From Nitrospinaceae bacterium (GTDB lineage Bacteria > Nitrospinota > Nitrospinia > Nitrospinales > VA-1): a DNA stretch of 10,581 bases. The stretch lies in NCBI GenBank assembly GCA_029937655.1, contig JAPYPK010000053.1:1-10581 (forward strand), given 5' to 3'. A program made the translations under genes and the position numbers. The notes below the pieces were generated by a model. That model did no database searches and was not told the DNA's origin. It was given only the letters and a program-made list of their open reading frames with translations. Shown here in pieces: positions 1 to 7,384 of this stretch. The stretch's first letter is position 1, and each line of letters opens with the position of its first letter.

Positions 1-929
1 TTGGAAAACTTATTTCCGATAATTAATTTATGCCCAGCTAAAAAACTTTTTACATGCATTCTTTTTTTTCCTTCTGGTTGTAGTTCTGTGATAACAATTC
101 TTTCTTTTTGAGTTCCGACCTCTATACCATGTCCCGAAATACGAAGAATAACACCTGGTTGGTTGGGTAAACCACAAATTTTTGTTTCGGTTTTACAAAT
201 TTTAAAACGTTTAGACCCTAAAAATGAAAATGCACTTGGCCGGGGGGTAAGTCCACGAACAAGATTGTGAATTTTAACGGCAGGTTGATCCCATTTTATT
301 AAACCGTCACCTTTTGTAAGTTTTGGGGCATAGGAGGATAGGTCCGAGTTTTGGGCAGTCGCATCCAATGACCCAGAATCCAACTGGTTTAATGTTTCCA
401 GGACAAGAGAGGAACCTTGATGGGCCAAGATATCGTGAAGAGACTGGGCATCGTCTTTATTGCGAATTGGAACTTTTCGGGAGAGTAAAATATCACCTGT
501 ATCAAGTCCGGCATTCATCTTCATAGTGGTAACCCCTGTCTCAGTTTCTCCATTGATGATAGCCCAGTTAATGGGGGCTGCACCACGGTATTTGGGTAGT
601 AGAGATGAGTGTAGATTTATACAGAAATGATGCGGAAGAGCTAATAAATTTTTATCTAAAATTTGACCGAATGCAACAATAATAAAAACATCCGCATTCA
701 ATGCACCTAAGGTTTTTACAGTCTCAAGGTTTGTACATTTTATGGGTTGGAGTACGGGAATTTTTTTATCTAATGCAAACTGTTTTACCGGCGATGGAGT
801 AGATTCTCTACCTCTCCCTTTGGGTCGATCAGGTTGAGTAACTACTGATAAAATATCGTGATCTGATTCATAAAGTTTATGTAGGGTGGGAAGAGAAAAC
901 TCGGGAGTTCCCATAAAAATAATGTTCAT
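1..929 (-). CDS. fmt: Methionyl-tRNA formyltransferase, 3' end cut by the window edge
   Basis: Transfers a formyl group from 10-formyltetrahydrofolate to Met-tRNA(fMet) in the cytoplasm, making the initiator tRNA. Translating the minus strand from the ATG at 929 gives 309 open codons to the window edge with no stop. The protein opens MNIIFMGTPEFSLPTL, the usual N-terminus. The formyltransferase core follows, with NLHSSLLPKYRGAAPI at residues 105-120 and GLDTGDIL from 141. Asn105, His107 and Asp143 match the family's catalytic Asn-His-Asp triad. The rest has the small C-terminal tRNA-binding domain. The family is usually about 310-318 residues, so only a few codons are missing. The start overlaps the def stop as ATGA, and no Shine-Dalgarno sequence precedes it, so translation is probably coupled to def. 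Identification is secure. Confidence 0.96.
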   Translation of the reverse strand, partial: MNIIFMGTPEFSLPTLHKLYESDHDILSVVTQPDRPKGRGRESTPSPVKQFALDKKIPVLQPIKCTNLETVKTLGALNADVFIIVAFGQILDKNLLALPHHFCINLHSSLLPKYRGAAPINWAIINGETETGVTTMKMNAGLDTGDILLSRKVPIRNKDDAQSLHDILAHQGSSLVLETLNQLDSGSLDATAQNSDLSSYAPKLTKGDGLIKWDQPAVKIHNLVRGLTPRPSAFSFLGSKRFKICKTETKICGLPNQPGVILRISGHGIEVGTQKERIVITELQPEGKKRMHVKSFLAGHKLIIGNKFS

Positions 930-1438
930 GATTCTATTGCTTTAAATTTTTTCTTGAACTTACGTTGCAGCATATCTCGTTTTACTTTACTCAGATTATC
1001 CCAGAATAGAACACCATTTAAATGATCCATTTCATGCTGAAAGGCTCGGGCAAGAAAACCCTCTGCCTCGTAACTTAATTCCTTTCCCTTGAGGTCATAA
1101 CCTTTGACTTCGACACGTTGAGAGCGTTTAACTTCCGCAAATACTTCTGGGATACTCAGACAACCTTCTTCACCCATAATTTCATCATCAGAAGCTGTGA
1201 TAACCGGGTTAATTATAATGACAGGGTCACGTTTTTCTTTTTCTATACCCACATCGATTACAAAAAGATCGGAGGATACTCCCACTTGGTTTGCCGCAAG
1301 TCCTAAACCGGAAGCTGAGTACATGGTTTCGATCATATTATCTGCCAAAGCTACCAAAGCCGCGTCGATATTTTCAACCTTCAGGCATTTTTTACGGAGT
1401 ACCGAATCCATGCAGTTGACAATTTTTAAAAGTGGCAT
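926..1438 (-). CDS. def: Peptide deformylase
   Basis: Removes the N-formyl group from nascent proteins as they leave the ribosome. It is a metallohydrolase, usually with Fe2+ in vivo. The 170-residue length is typical. All three family motifs are present: GLGLAANQ at 44-51, EGCLS at 91-95, and QHEMDH at 134-139. Cys93, His135 and His139 are the expected metal ligands, Glu136 the catalytic acid-base, and Gln51 the oxyanion stabiliser. The C-terminus is rich in Lys and Arg (KVKRDMLQRKFKKKFK), suited to binding near the ribosomal exit tunnel, though that is inference. The ATG at 1438 gives the standard N-terminus. It has no visible Shine-Dalgarno sequence. Its TGA overlaps the fmt start, the common def-fmt arrangement. 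A 294-base gap separates it from argJ upstream, so def-fmt probably has its own promoter. Confidence 0.97.
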   Translation of the reverse strand: MPLLKIVNCMDSVLRKKCLKVENIDAALVALADNMIETMYSASGLGLAANQVGVSSDLFVIDVGIEKEKRDPVIIINPVITASDDEIMGEEGCLSIPEVFAEVKRSQRVEVKGYDLKGKELSYEAEGFLARAFQHEMDHLNGVLFWDNLSKVKRDMLQRKFKKKFKAIES

Positions 1439-1732
1439 TACTTGGGATAAGGTAAAAAAAAATTAAAAGATATTCTACGCGAGAAAACAGCATGAATTAT
1501 TGAGTTTAATATGTTTTTGGTCAGCTTGTCTTATTGAAATCTTTAGAAAAAAATAATTTCTTTGTTAGTTTATTATAAATGAAATCCTTATTTTTAATTT
1601 TACAGACCCACCAAGAAATAAAATTTTTACCTTTTGTTTAATGTAGAGCTTGTACACGGAGTGATTTAGATCGTCTTGCTTTCACCATATAAATTATCTT
1701 AACTAAAGAGAAGGTTATGACTAGGAGTTTCC
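1439..1732. other. AT-rich spacer between argJ and def
   Basis: 294 bases with no credible gene on either strand. It has long A and T runs, for example around 1457-1465 and 1546-1556, and the candidate TATAAT noted separately. I saw no tRNA-like TTCGA loop, no strong stem-loop followed by a T-run, and no repeat. It probably carries the end of the argJ transcript and the start of the def-fmt transcript. Confidence 0.5.
1572..1577 (-). promoter_or_regulatory. Candidate -10 element for def-fmt
   Basis: The minus strand reads a perfect TATAAT here, 134 bases upstream of the def start and inside the argJ-def spacer. No recognisable TTGACA-like -35 lies 16-18 bases further upstream. In such AT-rich sequence the hexamer could occur by chance. 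It is offered only because the long spacer suggests def-fmt is transcribed separately. Confidence 0.25.
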
Positions 1733-2944
1733 TTAAGTTGTATATTCAGCGTTAATGCGAACGTAATCATAAGACAAATCGCAAGTGTAAACCTCGCACG
1801 AGTGAATACCTGATTTGAGATCGATAACAATAGAAATATTTTTGCTCTTCATTTTTTTTCGAAGCGTTGACTGTAAAGCCCCTTTTGCTGGCACTCCATT
1901 ATTAAATAGAACAGAACCGTTGAGTGAAATTTGAACCTTATCTGGGTTAAAGGTTACTCCGGCATAACCTACTGCAGCGATAATTCTTCCCCAGTTTGGG
2001 TCTTGCCCAAATAAAGCGGTTTTGACTAAAGATGAGGTTGCTACTGATTTTGCAACCCGATGGGCATGTGTTTTGGTTTTTGTGCCTTGTATACGAATTG
2101 TAACAAATTTAGTTGCTCCTTCTCCATCAAGTACAATTTGATGAGCAAGGTATAAACATATTTCGGTTAATTTTTCGACAAATTTGTCGTAGGCGGAACT
2201 GCTCGCTCGAATACTTTTATTTTTAGCTTTACCATTAGCTAAAAGTATAGCCATATCATTAGTGCTAGTATCGCCATCGACCGTGATTCGGTTGAAAGTT
2301 TTATTGTTTGCTTCTCTAAGAGCGCGACCGAGTGTTTTTTTGTCAATAGCGGCATCTGTGGCAATGAAAGCAAGCATTGTCGCCATATTGGGATGGATCA
2401 TTCCAGAACCTTTTGCAATTCCACCCATAGTAATTTTCTGCTTGCCAATGTAGAAACTAAGCGATTTAAATTTTGGAGTTAAATCAGTGGTCATAATCGC
2501 CTCAGCTGAACTAACCCATCCCTTAGGAGATAACTTGCTAGACAAATCCGGAAGGGATTTTACAATTTTATTTATTGGTAAAGGGACACCTATGATTCCT
2601 GTTGATGCGATTAAAATTTCTTTTGGTTCAACCGAAAGCTTCTGTGACAGCTTGGAGGCTAAAGATTTACAGTCTTCCATCCCCCTTGGTCCTGTACAAG
2701 CGTTGGCATTCCCACTATTGATCACGATAGCGCGCAACCTTTTCGAACTTTTTAGAATTTCCTGGCACCAGGTTATGGTGGGGGAAACCACTTGATTTGA
2801 TGTGAATAGACCGGCCGCAACAGAGGGTTCCTCCGAAAAAATCAGAGCAAGGTCTTTTTGTTTGTTGATTTTTATTCCACAGGAAATACCGGCCGTGGTA
2901 AATCCTGGGACTCGGAACCCTCGGCCTGCAGTTTCTTTTTTCAT
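1733..2944 (-). CDS. argJ: Ornithine acetyltransferase / N-acetylglutamate synthase (ArgJ)
   Basis: Moves the acetyl group from N-acetylornithine to glutamate, recycling it in the cyclic arginine pathway. Many members also make acetylglutamate from acetyl-CoA. The 403-residue length is normal. The self-cleavage motif HPNMATML lies at 184-191, predicting cleavage between Ala188 and Thr189, with Thr189 as the new catalytic N-terminus of the beta chain. Thr115-Gly116 in ASTGIIG fit the family's oxyanion hole. DGEGATK at 273-279, QDPNWGR at 314-320 and the C-terminal YVRINAEYTT are conserved family segments. The start lies 11 bases after the argC stop, so the two are almost certainly co-transcribed. 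No Shine-Dalgarno sequence is visible in that gap. The sequence cannot decide whether the enzyme is mono- or bifunctional. Confidence 0.97.
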   Translation of the reverse strand: MKKETAGRGFRVPGFTTAGISCGIKINKQKDLALIFSEEPSVAAGLFTSNQVVSPTITWCQEILKSSKRLRAIVINSGNANACTGPRGMEDCKSLASKLSQKLSVEPKEILIASTGIIGVPLPINKIVKSLPDLSSKLSPKGWVSSAEAIMTTDLTPKFKSLSFYIGKQKITMGGIAKGSGMIHPNMATMLAFIATDAAIDKKTLGRALREANNKTFNRITVDGDTSTNDMAILLANGKAKNKSIRASSSAYDKFVEKLTEICLYLAHQIVLDGEGATKFVTIRIQGTKTKTHAHRVAKSVATSSLVKTALFGQDPNWGRIIAAVGYAGVTFNPDKVQISLNGSVLFNNGVPAKGALQSTLRKKMKSKNISIVIDLKSGIHSCEVYTCDLSYDYVRINAEYTT

Positions 2945-2955
2945 AATGAATATAT

Positions 2956-3993
2956 CTAGGGGAAAATGCCAGGGAAGTTAAGTCCGGTTGTTTCTGGAAT
3001 GCCTAGCATGAGATTCATATTTTGCACAGCCTGTCCAGATGCACCTTTTACTAAGTTATCAATAGCGCTGGTTATGATGGCCCTTCGGTTGCGTTTATCT
3101 ACCTGTACGCCGATATCACAAAAATTGGACGATAGTGTAAAATGAGAGTTGGCATACTCCCCTAATGGGAGAATGCGAACAAATGGCTCTTCTGCATAAA
3201 ACTTTTGAAAGTACTCAATTAGGTTTTCAACGGATTTATCTTGTTTTAAATTGATATAAACCGTACTTACCATTCCTCGTGTCATTGGTACAAGATGCGG
3301 TGAAAAAGATATCTGTACATTAGTTTTGGCTAACGCTGACAACTCTTGTTCGATTTCTGGTGTATGCCTGTGGACAGCAATGCTGTAGGCGGAAACTCCT
3401 TCATTAACTTCAGAAAATAGGGTATTAAGAGAGGCCTTACGTCCAGCACCAGAGATGCCAGATTTAGAATCGACTATGATACTAGATAAGTCTATCCAGT
3501 CTTCCGTTATTATGGGGGCGAGCGCAAGAGTTATGCTTGTTGGGTAGCACCCTGGATTAGCTACCAGACGAGCAGGCTTAATTTTTTCTCGGTGGATTTC
3601 TGGTAAACCATAGACTGCATCCTTCAGCAGTGCTGGTTGTTGGTGCGGGACGGAGTACCATTTCTTAAAAACCTCAGGATCTTTTAGTCGATAATCAGCG
3701 CTCAGATCGATGACCTTAGTCCCTCCCTTTAGAAAATCCGGTACCTTTTCCATAGAGGCTGTATGAGGGAGAGCAAGGAACACAATATCGCAAGTATCGC
3801 TCGATATAGATTCAATTGACGATAGTTTTATATCGACAAATCCCCTGATAGAGGGAAACACCTTTGAGATGTCTTCTCCTTGATAGGTTTCAGAGGTGAG
3901 AAAAACGATTTCGGCATCTGGATGAGTTGTGAGTAGGCGAAGTAGCTCAAATCCGGTATAGCCACTGGCACCTGCGATACCAATTTTTGCCAT
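2956..3993 (-). CDS. argC: N-acetyl-gamma-glutamyl-phosphate reductase
   Basis: NADPH-dependent reduction of N-acetylglutamyl phosphate to the semialdehyde, the third step toward ornithine. The open frame continues upstream to an ATG at 4053, but I chose the ATG at 3993. It is preceded by AGGA at 7 bases spacing and begins MAKIGIAGASGYTG, the standard N-terminus with the Rossmann nucleotide-binding loop at residues 5-14. The 20 extra residues of the longer form look unrelated to the family. From this start the protein is 345 residues, the usual length. Cys149 in ANPGCYPT is the catalytic thiol. HRHTPEIEQE at 208-217 and GASGQAVQNMNLM at 318-330 are conserved in the family. It follows rpsI by 177 bases and leads into argJ. 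Confidence 0.96.
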   Translation of the reverse strand: MAKIGIAGASGYTGFELLRLLTTHPDAEIVFLTSETYQGEDISKVFPSIRGFVDIKLSSIESISSDTCDIVFLALPHTASMEKVPDFLKGGTKVIDLSADYRLKDPEVFKKWYSVPHQQPALLKDAVYGLPEIHREKIKPARLVANPGCYPTSITLALAPIITEDWIDLSSIIVDSKSGISGAGRKASLNTLFSEVNEGVSAYSIAVHRHTPEIEQELSALAKTNVQISFSPHLVPMTRGMVSTVYINLKQDKSVENLIEYFQKFYAEEPFVRILPLGEYANSHFTLSSNFCDIGVQVDKRNRRAIITSAIDNLVKGASGQAVQNMNLMLGIPETTGLNFPGIFP

Positions 3994-4141
3994 AGTGTTG
4001 TCCTGTAGATAGCAATCTTTAATCCTTGCGTAAGTCGCAAAATAAGGGAACAAGGACCAAGGCTATTGTAGTATTGAACGGTTTAATATAATAGCTGAAA
4101 CTGATTTTTGGGGTAGTATGTTTTCCTGAAACGTAAGCATG

Positions 4142-4159
4142 CCCAGGATAGAAACTGGG
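4142..4159 (-). terminator. Weak stem-loop after rpsI
   Basis: CCCAG and CTGGG form a perfect five-base stem around an eight-base loop, beginning 11 bases past the rpsI stop. The G and T flanking it could add one wobble pair. In the direction of transcription the stem is followed by ATGCTTACG rather than a run of T, so it is a poor intrinsic terminator. It may be an attenuator or a 3'-end stabilising hairpin between rpsI and argC, or chance. Confidence 0.25.
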
Positions 4160-4170
4160 TAGATAGATTG

Positions 4171-4569
4171 TTAACGTTTAGAAAACTGGAAACGTTTGCG
4201 GGCGCCGGGTCTGCCGTATTTTTTTCGTTCGACAACACGCGCATCTCGTGTGAGGAAACCCCCTCGTTTGAGAGCTGCCCGATGTTCGGAATCAGCTTCT
4301 AAGAGAGCGCGGGACACGCCTAGACGGAATGCCCCAGCCTGCCCAGATAGACCGCCACCAATGATGGTAGCGACAATATCGTAAGACTCTGAGGTATTAG
4401 TGCAAGTAAGCGGTTGTTTAACATTCATCACTAGAGAATCACGCATAAAATAGTCCTTAACTTCTTTAGAGTTTACAGTAATTTTGCCAGAGCCAGACTG
4501 GATCCATACCTTAGCTATAGCTCGTTTCCGTTTACCCGTTGCGTAAAATTTTTCGCCGTTGCTTCCCAT
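4171..4569 (-). CDS. rpsI: 30S ribosomal protein S9
   Basis: Small-subunit head protein whose C-terminal tail reaches the P-site tRNA. The 132 residues show the S9 pattern: the N-terminal YATGKRKRAIAKVW segment (9-22), the family signature GGGLSGQAGAFRLG (71-84) running into SRALL, and the strongly basic tail ending KRFQFSKR. The terminal Lys-Arg is the conserved tRNA-contacting end. The start at 4569 has a short GGA about 10 bases upstream, one of the few ribosome-binding signals in the window. It lies 66 bases downstream of rplM in the widely conserved rplM-rpsI operon, so its expression should follow the rplM promoter. Confidence 0.98.
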   Translation of the reverse strand: MGSNGEKFYATGKRKRAIAKVWIQSGSGKITVNSKEVKDYFMRDSLVMNVKQPLTCTNTSESYDIVATIIGGGLSGQAGAFRLGVSRALLEADSEHRAALKRGGFLTRDARVVERKKYGRPGARKRFQFSKR

Positions 4570-4635
4570 AGTGTAGATTTCCGTTTTTTTTGTGTTGATT
4601 ACAGTTAGTTATTGAATACCACCGATTGCCACGAT

Positions 4636-5064
4636 TCAGATGGAAATAGTTTCTGGATTTTGTGCGGCGTGTGGGTGTTTGTCGTCGTCATAAACTCTAA
4701 AATTACCAGCCAGTACTCTTCCCAGTCGATTTTTAGGCAACATGCCTTGAATGGCTTTTTTTAGCAGACTAGAGGGCTTTTTCTCCCTCATTTCTTTGGC
4801 CGTGGCAGACTTAATTCCACCAGGAAACCCGGTGTGGTGGTAATAAATTTTTTGATCCCATTTTGCACCGGTTAGTTTCACCTTAGCAGCATTAATTATG
4901 ATTACATTGTCACCGCAATCAACATGCGGAGTAAATGTGGGTTTAGTTTTTCCACGAATGATGGCGGCAACCTTAGTAGCGATACGACCCAGAACCTGGT
5001 CAGCAGCGTCCACAACAACCCACTTCTTATCTACAGTATTTACATTTAATGAAATCGTTTTCAT
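4636..5064 (-). CDS. rplM: 50S ribosomal protein L13
   Basis: Early-assembly protein of the large ribosomal subunit that binds 23S rRNA. The 142 residues equal the Escherichia coli L13 length. The N-terminal half carries WVVVDAADQVLGRIAT (15-30), then HVDCGDNVIIINAAKVKLTG (47-66). The family signature AIQGMLPKNRLGR is at 104-116, and the end reads HPHAAQNPETISI. A strong promoter lies just upstream, with a predicted leader of about 47 bases. The start has no Shine-Dalgarno sequence: the 20 bases before the ATG contain no GGA, GAG or AGG. In E. coli L13 represses its own operon. Whether that happens here is unknown, but the leader contains competing short stems. Confidence 0.98.
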   Translation of the reverse strand: MKTISLNVNTVDKKWVVVDAADQVLGRIATKVAAIIRGKTKPTFTPHVDCGDNVIIINAAKVKLTGAKWDQKIYYHHTGFPGGIKSATAKEMREKKPSSLLKKAIQGMLPKNRLGRVLAGNFRVYDDDKHPHAAQNPETISI

Positions 5065-5077
5065 AAGCTAAAAGGGC

Positions 5078-5098
5078 TTGATTTAACAGGGAGATCAA
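5078..5098 (-). promoter_or_regulatory. Leader stem-loop in the rplM 5' untranslated region
   Basis: TTGAT and ATCAA pair around an 11-base loop inside the predicted rplM leader. ACAGG/CCTGT (5113-5117 with 5086-5090) and GGCTT/AAGCC (5110-5114 with 5075-5079) can pair instead and overlap the first stem. The stems are only five to six base pairs each. A role in L13 autoregulation is conceivable but purely inferred. Confidence 0.25.
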
Positions 5099-5118
5099 AG
5101 TAAACATGGAAGCCTGTA

Positions 5119-5147
5119 ATGATAGATAAGTTACGGCTTGATGTCAA
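5119..5147 (-). promoter_or_regulatory. Strong sigma70-type promoter for rplM-rpsI
   Basis: On the minus strand a perfect TTGACA (5147-5142) is followed by a 17-base spacer and TATCAT (5124-5119), five of six matches to TATAAT. Transcription should begin near 5112, about 47 bases before the rplM ATG. Upstream of the -35 the minus strand carries A-runs (AAAAAAT and AAAATAT between about 5160 and 5175). These resemble the UP elements seen at ribosomal promoters. This is the best promoter in the window. Confidence 0.8.
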
Positions 5148-5399
5148 CTGGTTTCATGATTTTTTGGCATATTTTTTATACGTAATCCATGTTCGATACT
5201 TTTTTTTAAAAAACTCGCCCAATCGTAAAAGCTTTATTTTTTACTTTAAATAAGTTATTTTAGCCGTTCAAAGCCATGGTTTTTAAACTTTGGCCTATCC
5301 AGCGAGCAGTCCTTAAAGTCACTTATCCATTTAAAATCAATAGTATGCTGGAATGCCTTCAAATGTTATGAACGATTTTTCACCCTCTCCCTTATTATA

Positions 5400-7319
5400 G
5401 TGACTGAAAATAAAGAAAATACCTCGATGAATTTTGATAAAAGGTTAGATTCCGCAATACACAAATCGCGCGACTTTTTGTTGTCCCGGCAAGCAGAAGA
5501 GGGCTACTGGGTCGACGAGTTAGAGTCAAACGCTACTATCACAGCGGAGCTTATTTTTTTTATGCACCTAACCAAAACGCTTGATTTAGAAAAACAGAAC
5601 AGAATTACCACTTACCTCATTCATGCACAACGAGAAGATGGAAGTTGGCCGCTGTATTTTGGGGGGCCTTGTGACATTAACTCTACAGTAGAATCTTACA
5701 TGGCATTAAAGCTGGCGGAAATTCCCGAAAGCCGTCCAGAAATGATTAGAGCGCGCGAAGCTGTTTTTGCAAACGGTGGTATTAAAAGTACCCGGGTATT
5801 TACTAAAGTTTTTCTCGCTATGTTTGGACAAATTTTATGGGAAGTTTGTCCAGCGGTTCCTGTGGAAATTATTTTGCTTAAAAACTGGTTTCCCTTAAAT
5901 ATTTATGAAATGTCTAGTTGGTCTCGTGGCACGGTAGTCCCGCTTTCGATTGTTATTAGTCATAAACCAGTGTGTTATCTACCGGAAGGACGTGGCGTCA
6001 AAGAACTCTTTACCAGTGATGATCGTAAATTAGATTTTGAACCTGACGGATCAATTTTTAGTTCGTGGAGAAATTTTTTTATTCACCTAGACAAACTTAT
6101 TAAATTTATTGGCAAATCACCTTGGAAACCTTTTCGTAAAATCGCCCTTAAAAAGGCTCTGCGTTGGGTTATCGAACATCAAGAAGAACAAGGTGACTTT
6201 GCTGGGATCCAGCCGGCGATGCTCAATTCTCTATTAGCCTACCATTATGAGGGGATTCCCAAGGATGATCCGAAATGGACTAAAGGGTGGGAAGCGGTGG
6301 AAAGATTTCTCATCGACAGGCGAGAGGGTACACTTTTGCAGGCCTGCGTTTCTCCATTATGGGATACTGCCATAGCAGCTAACGCTCTTTGTGATTCTGG
6401 GATGTCTGCGGATCATCCTGCCTTAGTGAAGGCGGCCGAATGGATCCTAACTAAGCAGGTAGTTAAAAAGGGGGATTGGGCTATTAAGAATCCTCAGGTG
6501 GAGCCAGGTGGTTGGCCATTCGAGTTTTATAACGAGCTTTATCCGGACTGCGATGATACGGCGGAGATTCTTATATTTCTTAACCGAATAAAATTACCAG
6601 ATTCCCATCATAGGTTAAAAGAATCGGAAAGGGCAACCTCATGGCTACTCAGTATGCAATGCCAGTCTGGTGGTTGGGCAGCGTTTGATGTAGACAATGA
6701 AAAGGAAATTCTTAATCAGGTCCCATTTGCAGACCATGGAGCCATGCTAGACCCGCCAACAGCAGATGTGAGTGGGCGCGTTTTATGGTTACTTAGCCAA
6801 ATTGGGTTTAAAAAAAATCATCCAAAAGTTAAAAAAGTCATTGGTTTTATAAAAAAGAAGCAAGAAAGTGATGGGTCTTGGTGGGGTCGCTGGGGAGTCA
6901 ACTACATTTACGGGAGTTGGTTGGCCCTTACTGGCCTTGCTTCGATCGGCGAAGATATGAGTCAGCCATATGTTCGTCAAGCGATGAAGTGGTTTGATGA
7001 TCATCAAAATGAAGACGGTGGTTGGGGAGAGACTTGCGAAAGTTATAAAACCCCATCGTTAGCAGGGAATGGTACTAGTACCGCCTCACAAACTTCTTGG
7101 GCGGTGATGGCAATGATTGCCGGTGGAGAGGGGGAAAATATAATTGTTAAGCGTGGAATTGAATTTTTATTGAATAGACAAAAGCTATACGGGTCATGGT
7201 ACGAAGATGAGTTTACGGGAACGGGTTTCCCCATTCATTTCTTTATCAAATACCACATGTACCAACACTTCTTCCCGCTTATGGCCCTTGGAAAATACCG
7301 GTCTGCCCTTCAGTCTTAA
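5400..7319 (+). CDS. shc: Squalene-hopene cyclase
   Basis: Membrane-associated class II terpene cyclase that folds squalene into the pentacyclic hopene or diplopterol, the first committed step to hopanoids. The 639 residues are within the family range. The catalytic acid motif reads YPDCDDTAE at 381-389, giving Asp383, Asp385 and Asp386 as the DxDD proton donors. QW-type repeats of the alpha-barrel are visible at 77-83, 261-267, 420-426, 488-494, 535-542 and 594-600. PGGWPFEF (369-376) and the C-terminal GTGFPIHFFIKYHMYQHFF region are typical of SHC. The start is uncertain: the GTG at 5400 gives 639 residues, an ATG at 5427 gives 630, and neither has a Shine-Dalgarno sequence. Product specificity (hopene or a related polycycle) is inferred from family resemblance. 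No hpn partner genes are adjacent. Confidence 0.95.
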   Translation: MTENKENTSMNFDKRLDSAIHKSRDFLLSRQAEEGYWVDELESNATITAELIFFMHLTKTLDLEKQNRITTYLIHAQREDGSWPLYFGGPCDINSTVESYMALKLAEIPESRPEMIRAREAVFANGGIKSTRVFTKVFLAMFGQILWEVCPAVPVEIILLKNWFPLNIYEMSSWSRGTVVPLSIVISHKPVCYLPEGRGVKELFTSDDRKLDFEPDGSIFSSWRNFFIHLDKLIKFIGKSPWKPFRKIALKKALRWVIEHQEEQGDFAGIQPAMLNSLLAYHYEGIPKDDPKWTKGWEAVERFLIDRREGTLLQACVSPLWDTAIAANALCDSGMSADHPALVKAAEWILTKQVVKKGDWAIKNPQVEPGGWPFEFYNELYPDCDDTAEILIFLNRIKLPDSHHRLKESERATSWLLSMQCQSGGWAAFDVDNEKEILNQVPFADHGAMLDPPTADVSGRVLWLLSQIGFKKNHPKVKKVIGFIKKKQESDGSWWGRWGVNYIYGSWLALTGLASIGEDMSQPYVRQAMKWFDDHQNEDGGWGETCESYKTPSLAGNGTSTASQTSWAVMAMIAGGEGENIIVKRGIEFLLNRQKLYGSWYEDEFTGTGFPIHFFIKYHMYQHFFPLMALGKYRSALQS

Positions 7320-7384
7320 ACTTTCAAGGGAAAACTTAATTATTTTACCGTTAATGTCAGACCAGTTTATTGACTAAGAGGTGG

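Larger units (their letters stand above)
5065..5399. other. Divergent spacer between rplM and the cyclase gene
   Basis: 335 bases without a credible gene. The rplM-proximal third holds the rplM leader and promoter. The rest is AT-rich, with T and A runs around 5201-5214, an AAAGCTTT palindrome near 5228, and T-rich sequence near 5233-5240. On the plus strand only weak -10-like hexamers appear, TATGCT at 5344 and TATTAT at 5393, neither with a fitting -35. The promoter of the cyclase gene could not be placed. Confidence 0.5.

Noticed and set aside
323..526. Plus-strand ORF of 67 codons
   Set aside because: It lies wholly inside fmt on the other strand. fmt has clear catalytic motifs, so this is a shadow frame.
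1638..1688. A 16-codon minus-strand ORF encoding a basic peptide (MVKARRSKSLRVQALH) just after argJ
   Set aside because: It has no ribosome-binding site and no match I recognise. ORFs of this length are common by chance.
2487..2795. Plus-strand ORF of 102 codons
   Set aside because: It lies antisense to argJ, whose protein is conserved throughout this interval.
3994..4053. Upstream start for argC giving a 365-residue protein
   Set aside because: The extra 20 residues do not fit the family, and the ATG at 3993 has AGGA at the right spacing and the canonical N-terminus.
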